Below are positions 34,653 through 44,084 of a stretch of DNA of 64,000 bases, piece after piece. Where the stretch lies: contig NZ_JACJVI010000018.1 of assembly GCF_014237835.1 (NCBI RefSeq), forward strand, positions 16,665 through 80,664, read 5' to 3'. The notes under the pieces are model-generated. The model was not told where the DNA came from and ran no database searches. It worked only from the letters and a program-made list of their open reading frames with translations. The position numbers and the translations under genes are program-made. Source of the stretch: Rhizobium sp. AQ_MP (lineage in GTDB: Bacteria > Pseudomonadota > Alphaproteobacteria > Rhizobiales > Rhizobiaceae). Each line of letters starts with the position of its first letter. Position 1 is the first letter of the stretch.

Positions 34653-35399
34653 ATGAATGACACACGCCTGACAGAGGGCGGCAAGGAAACCATCGCGGAC
34701 CAAATCTACAATTCCATCCGCAAGGATCTGATGGAATGTCGATGGCCGGCCGGTCATACCTTGAAAATCAGGAATCTTGCCGCCGAATTCGGTGTCAGTC
34801 CGATGCCTGTGAGACTTGCCCTGAAGCGTCTCGGCAACGAAGGAGCCTTGACGATTGAGGAGAACCGGTCAGCACGCGTACCCGTCATTTCCCAGCGCCG
34901 TTTCAGTGAATTTTACGAGGTGACGGTCCGTCTTGAGACACTGGCCCTTGAGAAGGCGTCGCAGCGAATTACGCCACAGCAATTGGTGGCGATGATCGAT
35001 AGGGCTGAAGCCATTCGGCAGGAAGTCGAACAAGGCAGGACCGCCGGATACGCTCAGCGCTTCAATTCGATGCTGATGGAAATCTACCGGACCGGCGGCT
35101 CCTTGGCTTTGATCGAAATGATCGAATATGCGTGGGTTCATGTGGCTCCGCCGTCCAACGCGATCTTCGAGGCGCCCGCCTTTGTCAGTAAGATCCATGT
35201 CCATCTGCTGGAGATCCTTGAAGCGCTCAGGCGCAAAGACCTGGCAGCAGCCCAGACGGCGCTCGTTGCAGCCTTGAGTTACGCGGAACGTGCCATGACC
35301 TTGTTGATGGACATGGAGCGCAGTTCGAGCAGTCTCAGCGTCCAGAAAAGACGGATGCGCAAGGCTGAGGCGACCGCTGACATCACGGAGCGCGGTTAG
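34653..35399 (+). CDS. GntR-family transcriptional regulator (FCD type)
   Basis: 248 residues. The N-terminal winged HTH (ADQIYNSIRKDLMECRWPAG, then NLAAEFGVSPMPVRLALKRL) is followed by a helical C-terminal domain with RLETLALEKAS and a late His in the helix pair (AWVHVAP, KIHVHLLEIL), which fits the FCD ligand/metal pocket. The start is the ATG at 34653 with ggaaag upstream; an in-frame ATG at 34593 is possible. It sits between the transporter/amidase arm and the guanidino-acid operon and could control either. Confidence 0.88.
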   Translation: MNDTRLTEGGKETIADQIYNSIRKDLMECRWPAGHTLKIRNLAAEFGVSPMPVRLALKRLGNEGALTIEENRSARVPVISQRRFSEFYEVTVRLETLALEKASQRITPQQLVAMIDRAEAIRQEVEQGRTAGYAQRFNSMLMEIYRTGGSLALIEMIEYAWVHVAPPSNAIFEAPAFVSKIHVHLLEILEALRRKDLAAAQTALVAALSYAERAMTLLMDMERSSSSLSVQKRRMRKAEATADITERG

Positions 35400-35806
35400 G
35401 CGAAGCCTGCCCCTTAAGACTGAATGACGGCGAGGGCTCTGACTCCGCGCGCTGATAGGGAAATGTCTGGTTTCTTCAGACTGCAAGGTTCAGCTGCGGC
35501 AAAGGTGAGTCTGGCTAGCGCTTCGGTGCCAAAAGGTGTTGCAACATACCCTCCATACGCCTGGGAACATTGATCTGTGCAAATGCAGCATCGCAGATCG
35601 CTGAATTTACATCATCACGCCGCGTGTCAGGCTCTGAACCATAAGTGCGCTCGGGATTAAGACGTGAAGACCGGTGATGAGGCCTCCCTCGTTCTCGACC
35701 GGCTGAGTGTCGAGAGCACCAAGTTTTTCGCAAGGCTGGGGCGAAAGCGATCTACACGACTTTGGAAAGACCCCAATCGAGCAGATCGGCCTGGAATGGA
35801 TATGGC
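35400..35806. other. Intergenic region before the guanidino-acid operon
   Basis: About 400 bp with no supported gene. The reverse strand near 35515-35620 reads DDVNSAICDAAFAQINVPRR and MEGMLQHLLAPKR, which looks like the tail of some protein, but I cannot name it and there is no plausible start. It probably also holds the promoter for the operon starting at 35807. Confidence 0.4.
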
Positions 35807-36562
35807 ATGGGTTCGTCATTTTCTAAAAAAACAGTCGTCATCACGGGAGCGAGCCGCGGCATCGGCCTCGGCGTGGCGACAGCCTTCGCAAACGAAGGCG
35901 CCACTCTCCATCTGATCGCAGATGACGGAGATGTCATAGCAGCCGCCCAAAGCATCGGCGCACAGGGCCACATTTGCGACATCACGGATGTGGCGGCCCT
36001 CAACACCGCATTCAACAACATTCCGCGTCTCGACGTCCTGATCAACAATGCGGGCTACGAGCGGATGACCCCACTGGTCTCTGCCCATGACTGTGTGGAC
36101 GACACATTTCGACGCGTCATAGAAATCAACATCATCGGGACACGGAATGTCACCCAACGCGCAATTGCCAAGATGGTCCCGGGTTCTTCCATTGTAAACA
36201 CGGCATCCATCTGGGGACGCGTGGCAGAGGCACGGTTCGATGCCTATGTCGCCTCCAAACATGCCATCATCGGCATGACCAAGACCTGGGCAAGGGAACT
36301 CGGGCCACTCGCAATCCGTGTCAACGCGGTCTGCCCGGGATGGGTAAAGACGCAAGCCTCCATGCGGTCCTTGGGGATGATGGCGGAGAGGCGTGGCATT
36401 ACGGAACAAGCCCTTCTGACGGAGGTAGTCGCCGCGCAGGCACTGGAGGGGTTGATGACCCCGGAGGACATGGCTGAAACCTACCTCTTCCTGGCCTCGG
36501 ATCGGGCTGCCAACATCACGGGTCAGTCACTTGGCGTGGACCGGGGAGAAGTGCCCTGGTGA
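35807..36562 (+). CDS. Short-chain dehydrogenase/reductase
   Basis: 251 residues, classical SDR: TGASRGIGLGVA, INNAGYE, Ser in VNTASIWG, YVASK as the Tyr-Lys pair, then VNAVCPGWVKTQ and LASDRAANITGQ. The ATG at 35807 is chosen because the 15 upstream codons in frame are not family-like. It is first of a plus-strand set (SDR, creatininase, ureohydrolase, dehydrogenase, SSADH, aminotransferase), with ~100 bp before the next gene. The substrate is unknown. Confidence 0.88.
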   Translation: MGSSFSKKTVVITGASRGIGLGVATAFANEGATLHLIADDGDVIAAAQSIGAQGHICDITDVAALNTAFNNIPRLDVLINNAGYERMTPLVSAHDCVDDTFRRVIEINIIGTRNVTQRAIAKMVPGSSIVNTASIWGRVAEARFDAYVASKHAIIGMTKTWARELGPLAIRVNAVCPGWVKTQASMRSLGMMAERRGITEQALLTEVVAAQALEGLMTPEDMAETYLFLASDRAANITGQSLGVDRGEVPW

Positions 36563-36665
36563 GCATCCTTGGGACGCGAACAAGCATCACGGGCAGGCTG
36601 GACACTATCTTTGACAATCCCGCTGTGAGTGCAGGGCCTGGCACTGCCACGTCTAGGAGAATGAC

Positions 36666-37451
36666 ATGAATGACAGCGTCTATTGGTGCGAGCAGACCTG
36701 GCCGGAAAGCAAAGCCAAGGTCGAGGCAGGCGCACCCGTCTTCCTGCCGCTTGGCTCGACTGAGCAGCACGGGCACCACATGGCGCTTGGCGTTGATGTC
36801 GTCTTGCCAACAGAAGTGTGCGAAAGGGTGGCGCGAGAAGTTGGAGGCTTGGTTCTACCAGCGGTTCCCTATGGCAATCGCTCACAGCCGAGATCCGGAG
36901 GGGGGCCCGGATTTCCAGGCACGCTCAACCTTTCTGCCCAGACCTTCTCGCTCGTCGTCAAGGATGTGATCTGTGAACTCTTTCGTCAGGGCGTACGCAG
37001 GATTGTGGTCGTCAATGGTCATTATGAAAATCTCTGGCCCTGCGTCGAGGGGATCGAACTCGCCCTCGACGCAATTGGTCGCAATCAGCTCGGTGACCTG
37101 AACATCCTACGCATGGACCACTGGGAATTTGCCCGCCCTGAAACAATCGCGCAGATCTTCCCTGACGGTTATCCCGGAATCGAGCTGGAACATGCCAGTG
37201 TTCTCGAGACATCGATGATGCTGGCAGTCAGACCGGATCTGGTTGATCTGTCGCGCGCTCTTCACGACGGCCCGGCGCAATTCAGGCCCTATGACCGCTT
37301 CCCTGTGCCTCCGGTGGAAGTCCCGCCCTCCGGCGTTCTGTCAATGACCGAAGGATCGACGGCAGAGAAGGGGGAATGGCTGTTTTCCGATGTCGTGGGA
37401 CGCATGGTCGATATCGTCAGACAGGAATTTCAGATGGGAAGCTTATCATGA
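36666..37451 (+). CDS. Creatininase-family amidohydrolase
   Basis: 261 residues. The metal/catalytic residues of creatinine amidohydrolase are all found at nearly the same numbering: Glu33 and His35 (STEQHG), Asp44 (LGVDVVLP), His119 and Glu121 (VNGHYEN). A late Glu lies in IELEHASVLETS. Family members open cyclic or linear amides of guanidino and related compounds (creatinine, formamides of pyrimidine or flavin pathways). aggag lies 8 nt before the ATG. It is translationally coupled (ATGA) to the next gene, a guanidino-acid ureohydrolase, which makes a guanidino-lactam substrate attractive (inference). Confidence 0.9.
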   Translation: MNDSVYWCEQTWPESKAKVEAGAPVFLPLGSTEQHGHHMALGVDVVLPTEVCERVAREVGGLVLPAVPYGNRSQPRSGGGPGFPGTLNLSAQTFSLVVKDVICELFRQGVRRIVVVNGHYENLWPCVEGIELALDAIGRNQLGDLNILRMDHWEFARPETIAQIFPDGYPGIELEHASVLETSMMLAVRPDLVDLSRALHDGPAQFRPYDRFPVPPVEVPPSGVLSMTEGSTAEKGEWLFSDVVGRMVDIVRQEFQMGSLS

Positions 37452-38407
37452 GTGACAGATTTCATCAGCCGATTGATGCGGCAAAGGTCCCGCGCTTCGC
37501 AGGGCACGCGACGTTCATGCGGCTGCCAGCCGTCAGCTCGGCGGCGGGACTGGATATCGCACTCGTTGGAATTCCCTGGGACGGTGGAACCACCAACAGG
37601 GCGGGTGCGCGCCACGGCCCCCGGGAGGTGCGAAACTATTCAAGCCTCATGCGAAGCAACCACCATGTCTTCCGCACGGAACCCTACAAAGTTGCCAATA
37701 TCGCCGATGTCGGCGACGTTGCGGTCAACCCGATCGACCTTCTGGACGGGCTCAAGCTGATCGAATCCGGCATATCCGAGATCGTCGCCCAGGGTGCGCT
37801 TCCGCTGTCGGTCGGCGGGGACCACCTGACAACGCTGCCTGTGTTGAGGGCAGTTGCCAGCAAGGGCCCTTTGGGCCTCATCCATTTCGACGCCCACTCC
37901 GACACCAACGATACTTACTTCGGCAACAATCCCTACACGCACGGCACCCCGTTCCGGCGTGCGATTGAAGAGAAGCTCCTGGATCCGCAACGCGTTGTGC
38001 AGATTGGCATTCGGGGCTCCATATACGAGCCCCACGAACACGATTGGGCGCTACAGCAGGGCATTCGCATCATTTACATGGAAGAATTCGCTGAGAGGGG
38101 GCCGAATGCGGTAATGGCCGAGGCCCGCAGCATCGTCGGCGACCTCCCCACCTATGTCACCTTCGATATCGACTCAATCGATCCGTCCATGGCGCCAGGC
38201 ACTGGCACACCCGAGATCGGCGGGTTCACCACGCGGGAAGCACAACAGATGCTGCGGCTTCTTGACGGTCTGAATTTGGTCGGGGCAGATGTGGTGGAAG
38301 TCTCACCGCCTTTCGATCTTGGCGGCATGACTTCGATTGTCGGTGCAACGATGGTGTTCGAACTCATGTGTGTCATGGCCCGGCAGGTGGAGCGCAATCG
38401 CAAGTAA
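37448..38407 (+). CDS. Ureohydrolase (agmatinase family), 3-guanidinopropionase-like
   Basis: 319 residues of the arginase/agmatinase fold. The two-manganese ligands are in SVGGDHLTT, HFDAHSDTND and TFDIDSIDPS. The N-terminal VGIPWDGGTTNRAGARHGPRE and the GTGTPEIGG loop place it among the guanidino-acid hydrolases. From memory it is closer to 3-guanidinopropionase (GpuA) than to agmatinase, because of IPWDGGTTNRAG and THGTPFRRA. The reaction would be guanidino acid plus water to urea plus omega-amino acid. It starts inside the creatininase stop codon. Agmatinase activity cannot be excluded. Confidence 0.85.
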   Translation: MSDRFHQPIDAAKVPRFAGHATFMRLPAVSSAAGLDIALVGIPWDGGTTNRAGARHGPREVRNYSSLMRSNHHVFRTEPYKVANIADVGDVAVNPIDLLDGLKLIESGISEIVAQGALPLSVGGDHLTTLPVLRAVASKGPLGLIHFDAHSDTNDTYFGNNPYTHGTPFRRAIEEKLLDPQRVVQIGIRGSIYEPHEHDWALQQGIRIIYMEEFAERGPNAVMAEARSIVGDLPTYVTFDIDSIDPSMAPGTGTPEIGGFTTREAQQMLRLLDGLNLVGADVVEVSPPFDLGGMTSIVGATMVFELMCVMARQVERNRK

Positions 38408-38597
38408 ACCTGGCCCTTCTCCTGGCCGCCGCTCCCGATCCACATGGAGCACCTTGGCTGGCCATGGAGAGCAGCGACATGTTTGGTCACCCGCCCTGAC
38501 AAACGAAATTTCCGACTGTCCTTTGAGCAAAATCAGCAGATGGCACGGCCTTAAGGTCGGTAGGCTGATCTGTATGGGGAGCAGGCGGAAAACCTTT

Positions 38598-39653
38598 ATG
38601 CGCACACATCGTATCGCTGTCATTCCAGGGGACGGTATCGGCCAATCTGTGACAGAGGCAGCCCTGCGCGTGTTGCAGGCAATAGGCTTGCACGAAGGCT
38701 TCTCGCTTGAAGCGATACATTTCCCTTGGTCTTGCGATTTCTACAGGCAGACCGGGGCCATGATGCCGCCGAACGGCATCGAGATCCTCAGGGGCTTCGA
38801 CGCGATTTTGCTTGGGGCGGTGGGATGGCCAAGCGAAGTCCCGGACTCGGTTTCGCTCCACGGATTGCTCTTGCCAATCCGCAAGGCGTTCGGCCAGTAC
38901 GCCAATGTCAGGCCGCATCGCCTGCTGCCGGGCGTGAAGGGCCCACTGCGTGTCGACGCGTTCGACATCCTGTGTATTCGGGAAAACACCGAAGGCGAAT
39001 ATTCCGGTGCAGGTGGACGCGTTCATCAGGGAACAGCAGACGAGGTTGCAGTCGAGACATCGATCTTCACCAGACGCGGCATCGAACGCATCCTGCGTTT
39101 TGGGTTCGAGCAGGCGAGGACGCGACGCGGCAAGCTCGCTTCCGTCACCAAATCCAATGCCCAGCGGTTTTCGATGGTGCTTTGGGACGAAGTTACCCAG
39201 ATCGTCGCAAAGGATTATCCCGAAATCGAAGTGTCGAGCTACCACGTCGACGCCATGGCGGCTCGGATGGTGATGAACCCCGAGACACTGGATGTTGTCG
39301 TGGCATCCAACCTGTTTGGCGACATTCTCACCGATCTCGGTGCCGCCATCCAGGGCGGCCTTGGCTTTGCGGCCTCCGCCAACATCAATCCGGAGAGAAC
39401 AGCCCCCTCCATGTTCGAGCCCGTCCATGGCTCGGCACCGGATATCGCCCATCTCGGCATTGCCAATCCGATTGCTGCCATCTGGTCGGCGGCGATGATG
39501 CTCGATCATCTCGGAGAACAGCACGGGGCACAGAAAATTCTTGCGTCAATCGAGGTGACGACGCGCTGGGGCATCGGCACGGTGCCGGGACGTGACACGA
39601 CGGACAAGATTACCTCCGCAGTACTCTCTGCCATCGAAACTCAAGGGAAGTAG
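38598..39653 (+). CDS. Tartrate/D-malate-type dehydrogenase (isocitrate/isopropylmalate dehydrogenase family)
   Basis: 351 residues; NAD- and metal-dependent beta-decarboxylating dehydrogenase fold. IAVIPGDGIGQSVTEAAL at the N-terminus, the catalytic/phosphate region IRENTEGEYSG, metal Asp residues in SSYHVDAMAARM and SNLFGDILTDLGAA, and FEPVHGSAPDIA near the C-terminus. RENTEGEYS with LLPIRKAFGQYANVRP is typical of tartrate dehydrogenase/decarboxylase (TtuC) relatives. The start is the ATG at 38598 with ggcggaa upstream. It lies 3 bp before the SSADH gene. It may oxidise a 2-hydroxy acid formed in this pathway. Confidence 0.85.
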   Translation: MRTHRIAVIPGDGIGQSVTEAALRVLQAIGLHEGFSLEAIHFPWSCDFYRQTGAMMPPNGIEILRGFDAILLGAVGWPSEVPDSVSLHGLLLPIRKAFGQYANVRPHRLLPGVKGPLRVDAFDILCIRENTEGEYSGAGGRVHQGTADEVAVETSIFTRRGIERILRFGFEQARTRRGKLASVTKSNAQRFSMVLWDEVTQIVAKDYPEIEVSSYHVDAMAARMVMNPETLDVVVASNLFGDILTDLGAAIQGGLGFAASANINPERTAPSMFEPVHGSAPDIAHLGIANPIAAIWSAAMMLDHLGEQHGAQKILASIEVTTRWGIGTVPGRDTTDKITSAVLSAIETQGK

Positions 39654-39656
39654 CAC

Positions 39657-41114
39657 ATGTCTGCGATCACGGAACTCGAACTGTTTCGCCAATCAGGACT
39701 GATCGACGGGCAGTGGGTAGCTGCGGACACCGGTCGGACAATTACTGTAACCGACCCCGCCACCCGCATGTCCCTAGGGACCGTGCCCGACATGGGAGCG
39801 TCCGAGACACGTCGCGCTATCGAGGCCGCAGACCGTGCGTTTGCTACATGGAAGCGCAAAACGAATGCGGAACGCGCGCAGCTGCTGGAGGCATGGTATG
39901 GCCTGATGATGGCCAATCTCGAACCTTTGGCAAGTATACTCACGGCGGAACAGGGCAAGCCGCTTGAGGAAGCCCGCGGTGAAATTCGCTATGGTGCCGG
40001 CTTTGTAAAGTGGTTTGCCGAAGAGGCACGCCGGGTGGGTGGCAACACCATCCCCTCGCCGACACCCGATCGCCGTATCGTTGTGCTGAAGGAAGCCGTC
40101 GGCGTCTGCGGGATCATCACGCCCTGGAATTTCCCCAATGCAATGATCACGCGCAAGGTGGCGCCCGCGCTGGCGGCGGGGTGCACCGTTGTCATCAAGC
40201 CGGCGCAGTTTACACCCTTTTCGGCAATTGCCCTCGCTATTCTGGCAGAAAAGGCCGGCATCCCGGCCGGCGTGATCAACGTCGTGACGGGCCAGCCCAG
40301 AGAGATCGGCGACGAATTGCTGACGAATGAGATCGTCCGCAAGATCTCCTTCACGGGTTCGACGCATGTCGGCTCCATGCTGATGCGCGGCGCTGCCAGC
40401 AGCATCAAGCGGCTATCCCTCGAACTCGGCGGCAATGCACCTTTCATCGTCTTCGACGACGCGGACATCGATCTTGCCATCGAAGGCGCCCTGGTTTCGA
40501 AGTTCCGCAACGGCGGCCAGACCTGCGTCTGTGCCAATCGCATCCTCGTGCAAGCCGGCATCTTTGACGTCTTTGCGGCACGTCTGGCTGATCGTGTCGA
40601 CCAGATGCGCGTTGGTGCCGGAACAGCGCCGGGCGTAGCCATTGGTCCCATGATCAACGAAGCGGCCATCGACAAGATCAACGAGCACGTTTCGGACGCA
40701 TTGGCGAGAGGTGCGAAAATCATAACCTCCGAGCGAACGCTCCCTCCCGGTGGGCAATACGTGGCACCAATCGTATTAACGGGTGCGACAACCGACATGC
40801 TGCTCGCGAACGAGGAAACCTTCGGCCCGGTCGCTCCGCTCTTCCGCTTCGAAACCGAGGAAGAGGCAATCGCGATCGCCAATGGCACCCCCTACGGGCT
40901 AGCCGCCTATTTCTTCACAGAGAGCCACAGACGTGCCTGGCGCGTCGGAGAAGCGCTAGAGTTCGGCATGGTGGGCCTCAACACCGGCGCGATTTCAACC
41001 GAGGTGGCTCCATTCGGCGGCGTCAAGCAATCAGGCCTCGGTCGCGAGGGTGCCCAGGTCGGCATAGACGAGTATCTGGAGCTCAAGAGTTTCCACCTTG
41101 GCGGTCTCTCCTGA
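39657..41114 (+). CDS. gabD: NAD(P)-dependent succinate-semialdehyde dehydrogenase
   Basis: 485 residues, aldehyde dehydrogenase superfamily. Catalytic Cys290 in GGQTCVCANR and Glu256 in LELGGNAPF, cofactor segment ITPWNFPNAMITRK and KISFTGSTHVG. The GQTCVC double-Cys motif and overall length fit GabD. It would oxidise succinate semialdehyde (from GABA) to succinate. It is directly preceded by the TtuC-like gene and followed 65 bp later by the aminotransferase expected to make its substrate. A related semialdehyde such as malonate or glutarate semialdehyde is possible. Confidence 0.9.
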   Translation: MSAITELELFRQSGLIDGQWVAADTGRTITVTDPATRMSLGTVPDMGASETRRAIEAADRAFATWKRKTNAERAQLLEAWYGLMMANLEPLASILTAEQGKPLEEARGEIRYGAGFVKWFAEEARRVGGNTIPSPTPDRRIVVLKEAVGVCGIITPWNFPNAMITRKVAPALAAGCTVVIKPAQFTPFSAIALAILAEKAGIPAGVINVVTGQPREIGDELLTNEIVRKISFTGSTHVGSMLMRGAASSIKRLSLELGGNAPFIVFDDADIDLAIEGALVSKFRNGGQTCVCANRILVQAGIFDVFAARLADRVDQMRVGAGTAPGVAIGPMINEAAIDKINEHVSDALARGAKIITSERTLPPGGQYVAPIVLTGATTDMLLANEETFGPVAPLFRFETEEEAIAIANGTPYGLAAYFFTESHRRAWRVGEALEFGMVGLNTGAISTEVAPFGGVKQSGLGREGAQVGIDEYLELKSFHLGGLS

Positions 41115-41179
41115 TCAAGGAGACGAGCACAGGCCATATCCCTTCAAAGACACCTGTTCAGCGCTCATTGGAGTTTTCG

Positions 41180-42556
41180 ATGACGAGCAATTCACTGGTT
41201 GAACTCGATCGCGCCCATCTGGTGCATCCGGTCTCGTCCTTCAGGGGGCATGAACGGGCTGGCGTACGCGTGATCGCAAGCGCCCGTGGGGCGACGGTCA
41301 CGGATTCCACGGGGCATCAACTTCTTGACGGTTTCGCCGGTCTCTGGTGCGTAAACGCTGGATATGGCCACGAAAGCATCATCGAAGCCGCAACGCGGCA
41401 ATTACGGCAGCTGCCCTATGCCACCGGATATTTCGGTCTCGGTTCGGAGCCCGCAATCAGACTTGCCGCCGAACTGGCCGATCGCTCACCCGGCGACCTT
41501 AATCATGTGTTCTTCACGCTCGGCGGTTCAGATGCCGTGGACAGCGCCGTAAGATACATTCGTTATTATTGGAACGCGCTTGGACGTACAAAAAAGACCC
41601 AGTTCATCTCCGTCGCACAAGGCTATCACGGCTCTACGACAACAGGTGCCGGCCTGACCGCACTGCCGGCTTTCCATACTGGTTTTGGCGTTCCCTTTGA
41701 CTGGCAGCACAAGATCCCATCCCATTACATCTACCGGAACCCTATTGGACCTGACCCTGACGCTGTCATTGGGGCCTCGCTTGCCCATTTGAAGGCCAAG
41801 GTCACGGAACTTGGTGGGGCAGAGCATGTCGCGGCATTTTTCGTCGAGCCGATCCAGGGTTCCGGTGGCGTCCTCGTTCCGCCGGCGGGCTGGATCAAGG
41901 CACTCAGAGATTACTGCAAAGACAATGATATCCTGTTTGTCGCCGATGAAGTGATTACCGGCTTCGGTCGGACCGGCCCGCTCTTTGCCTGCGAGGACGA
42001 GGGTGTGGTTCCCGACCTGCTGACCGTCGCAAAGGGTCTGACATCGGGTTATGCACCGATGGGCGCCCTCCTGATGTCCGAGAAGGTCTACTCAACGATC
42101 GCGGATGGTGCCGGAGACAGCCTCGTTGGACACGGCTTCACCTACTCCGCTCATCCGGTTTCGGCAGCCGTGGGTCTTGAGGTTCTGCGGCTCTACGAGA
42201 GTGGATTGCTCGAAAACGGACGCATGGCCGGTCGACGGCTGATGGCAGGGCTTGAGAGCCTACGCGAGCATCCGCTGGTCGGCGACATCAGAGGCCGAGG
42301 CATGCTTGCAGCGGTAGAGCTCGTCGTCGACAAGGAGAAAAAGACCCCGCTCCCGCCAGCAGCCTTGCCGGCACGTCGCATCTTTGATCGAGCCTGGAAC
42401 AACGGGTTGATCATTCGCGCGTTTCCGCAGGGAGTTCTTGGCTATGCACCGCCGCTCTGCTGCACGGAAAGCGAAATCGACGCGATTATCGAAAAGACAC
42501 GTAAGACGCTTGACGAGACACTGGATGACCCGGACGTCCGGGCGCACATGGCGTGA
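41180..42556 (+). CDS. Class III omega-amino-acid aminotransferase (GABA/beta-alanine type)
   Basis: 458 residues. The PLP lysine is Lys285 (TVAKGLTSGYAPMGA), Asp is in FVADEVITGFGRTG, and the substrate entry region reads LDGFAGLWCVNAGYGHESI, typical of the beta-alanine/GABA:pyruvate group. The start is the ATG at 41180 with ttggag upstream. It would transaminate GABA or beta-alanine released by the ureohydrolases, feeding the adjacent dehydrogenase. It is the last plus-strand gene before the convergent Lrp-family regulator. Confidence 0.9.
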   Translation: MTSNSLVELDRAHLVHPVSSFRGHERAGVRVIASARGATVTDSTGHQLLDGFAGLWCVNAGYGHESIIEAATRQLRQLPYATGYFGLGSEPAIRLAAELADRSPGDLNHVFFTLGGSDAVDSAVRYIRYYWNALGRTKKTQFISVAQGYHGSTTTGAGLTALPAFHTGFGVPFDWQHKIPSHYIYRNPIGPDPDAVIGASLAHLKAKVTELGGAEHVAAFFVEPIQGSGGVLVPPAGWIKALRDYCKDNDILFVADEVITGFGRTGPLFACEDEGVVPDLLTVAKGLTSGYAPMGALLMSEKVYSTIADGAGDSLVGHGFTYSAHPVSAAVGLEVLRLYESGLLENGRMAGRRLMAGLESLREHPLVGDIRGRGMLAAVELVVDKEKKTPLPPAALPARRIFDRAWNNGLIIRAFPQGVLGYAPPLCCTESEIDAIIEKTRKTLDETLDDPDVRAHMA

Positions 42557-42587
42557 TATTTAAGACGCCAATCACATACCAGGCGGA

Positions 42588-43073
42588 TCAATGCCGCGAA
42601 AAGAGCGTCGGAAGCGGTATGTGGTTTCGTACGATCGGCGTTTTCAGGACGACAAAGCTGAAATACTTGTCGATGCCGGCATCCATGTCCGTCAGGCGTT
42701 CCATAACCGATTGGTAGTCGCTTATGCCGCCCGCAACAAACTTCAACAGATAGTCGTAGCCGCCGGACACGAGATGGCACTCAACCAGTTGCTCGATGCT
42801 TTCGACGGCTTTGAGAAACTTGGCAAAGTCGGTCTGGCGATGGTTTTTGAGCGTGACTTCGGTAAAGACTGTCAATGTCTCACCAAGTTTGGCGATGTTG
42901 ATCAAAGCGGCATAGCCTTGAATGTAGCCTTCCGACTGCAGTCGCTTGACCCGCATCAGACAGGGGCTGGGCGACAGGTGGACCAGAGCCGCGAGTTCGA
43001 CATTCGTGATCCGGCCGTTCTTCTGTAGTTCGTGCAGGATCTTGATATCGATCCGGTCAAGCTTTGCGCTCAT
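42588..43073 (-). CDS. Lrp/AsnC-family transcriptional regulator
   Basis: 161 residues. HTH at the N-terminus (LDRIDIKILHELQKNGRITN, ELAALVHLSPSPCLMRVKRL) and an RAM ligand/oligomer domain (VECHLVSGGYDYLLKFVAGG). The ATG at 43073 has ggagagg directly upstream. It is convergent to the aminotransferase and transcribed in the same direction as the hydroxyacid dehydrogenase and gbuA genes. Lrp-type proteins sense amino acids, so GABA or another pathway amino acid is a natural effector (inference). Confidence 0.92.
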   Translation of the reverse strand: MSAKLDRIDIKILHELQKNGRITNVELAALVHLSPSPCLMRVKRLQSEGYIQGYAALINIAKLGETLTVFTEVTLKNHRQTDFAKFLKAVESIEQLVECHLVSGGYDYLLKFVAGGISDYQSVMERLTDMDAGIDKYFSFVVLKTPIVRNHIPLPTLFSRH

Positions 43074-43144
43074 GCCTCTCCACCTAAGCGGTGACACCAT
43101 GTGGCGACACTTCTTTAAAAAGGGCCGCAAATTGGGAACGATCT

Positions 43145-44083
43145 TCAGTAGCCCACGCTTAAGTCAACGCGTCCGACCGGCTCTTCCCCGCGCTCGAAGC
43201 GGTTGAAATTCTCGATAACGAGTTTCTCTGCTGCATCATCGACCGGCTGCGCAGCGATGTGCGGCGTGACGAAAGCACGCGGATGTGTCCAGAGAGGACT
43301 CACGGCCGGCAGCGGTTCCGTCGGGAACACATCCATCATCGCGAAGTCCAGCTTGCCGGTATCAAGCGCCGCGATCACGTCTGCTTCAACGAGATGTCCC
43401 CCGCGGCCGAGATGAACGAGAGCGCCACCGCCGGGCAACTGATCAAAAAGCCTTGTCGACAATATCCCACGCGTTTCGTCTGTTAGCGGCAAGACGTTGA
43501 CCAGAATCTCACTGCGCGCGAGGAACGACGAAAAGCCCTTCTCTCCTGCAAAGCTGGTGACCCCGTCGACGCTTTTTGGTGTCCGGCTCCAACCGGATAC
43601 TTCAAAACCCAGCGAGGCCAACTTACACGCGATGTCGGAGCCGAAGACGCCCATGCCCATCACCCCAACGGATCGCTTCGACGGATGCACCGCAGGATGC
43701 ATTTTCCATTGCTGCGCAGCCTGCTGTGCAGCATAGTCACGCATCCGTCGATGCCAGTGCAGAACGCCGTACAACGCATACTCCGTCATCTGTTCCCGCA
43801 GACCGGCATCGACCAGACGGAAGAGCGGCTTTTCGCGTGGGAAGTCGGGATCGACCACGATCTGATCTATGCCGGCACCGAGTGAAAACACAGCACGAAG
43901 GTTTGGCAGCGACTTGAGCACACCATTGGGGATGCGCCAGACCAGAGCATGGGTGATGTCGTTCGCATCACCCATTTCGGGCCAGATGCGAAACTCCACG
44001 TCGGGCCTTTCTCTCGCGAACAGGGCCTTCCAGGGCGCAGGATCATCGATGTTTGAAGCGAACAAAACGGTGGTCTTGGGCAT
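43145..44083 (-). CDS. D-2-hydroxyacid dehydrogenase (GhrA-like glyoxylate/hydroxypyruvate reductase)
   Basis: 312 residues. NAD(P) motif VGVMGMGVFGSDIA, substrate Arg in VHLGRGGHLVE, Asp/Glu relay in DVFPTEPLP, and catalytic His in VTPHIAAQP. Overall closest to glyoxylate/hydroxypyruvate reductase A. The ATG at 44083 has cggagaaat upstream and begins 1 bp after the gbuA stop, so the two are one unit. It could reduce a 2-oxo acid produced when the guanidino-amino-acid parent is deaminated. Confidence 0.88.
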   Translation of the reverse strand: MPKTTVLFASNIDDPAPWKALFARERPDVEFRIWPEMGDANDITHALVWRIPNGVLKSLPNLRAVFSLGAGIDQIVVDPDFPREKPLFRLVDAGLREQMTEYALYGVLHWHRRMRDYAAQQAAQQWKMHPAVHPSKRSVGVMGMGVFGSDIACKLASLGFEVSGWSRTPKSVDGVTSFAGEKGFSSFLARSEILVNVLPLTDETRGILSTRLFDQLPGGGALVHLGRGGHLVEADVIAALDTGKLDFAMMDVFPTEPLPAVSPLWTHPRAFVTPHIAAQPVDDAAEKLVIENFNRFERGEEPVGRVDLSVGY

Positions 44084-44084
44084 T

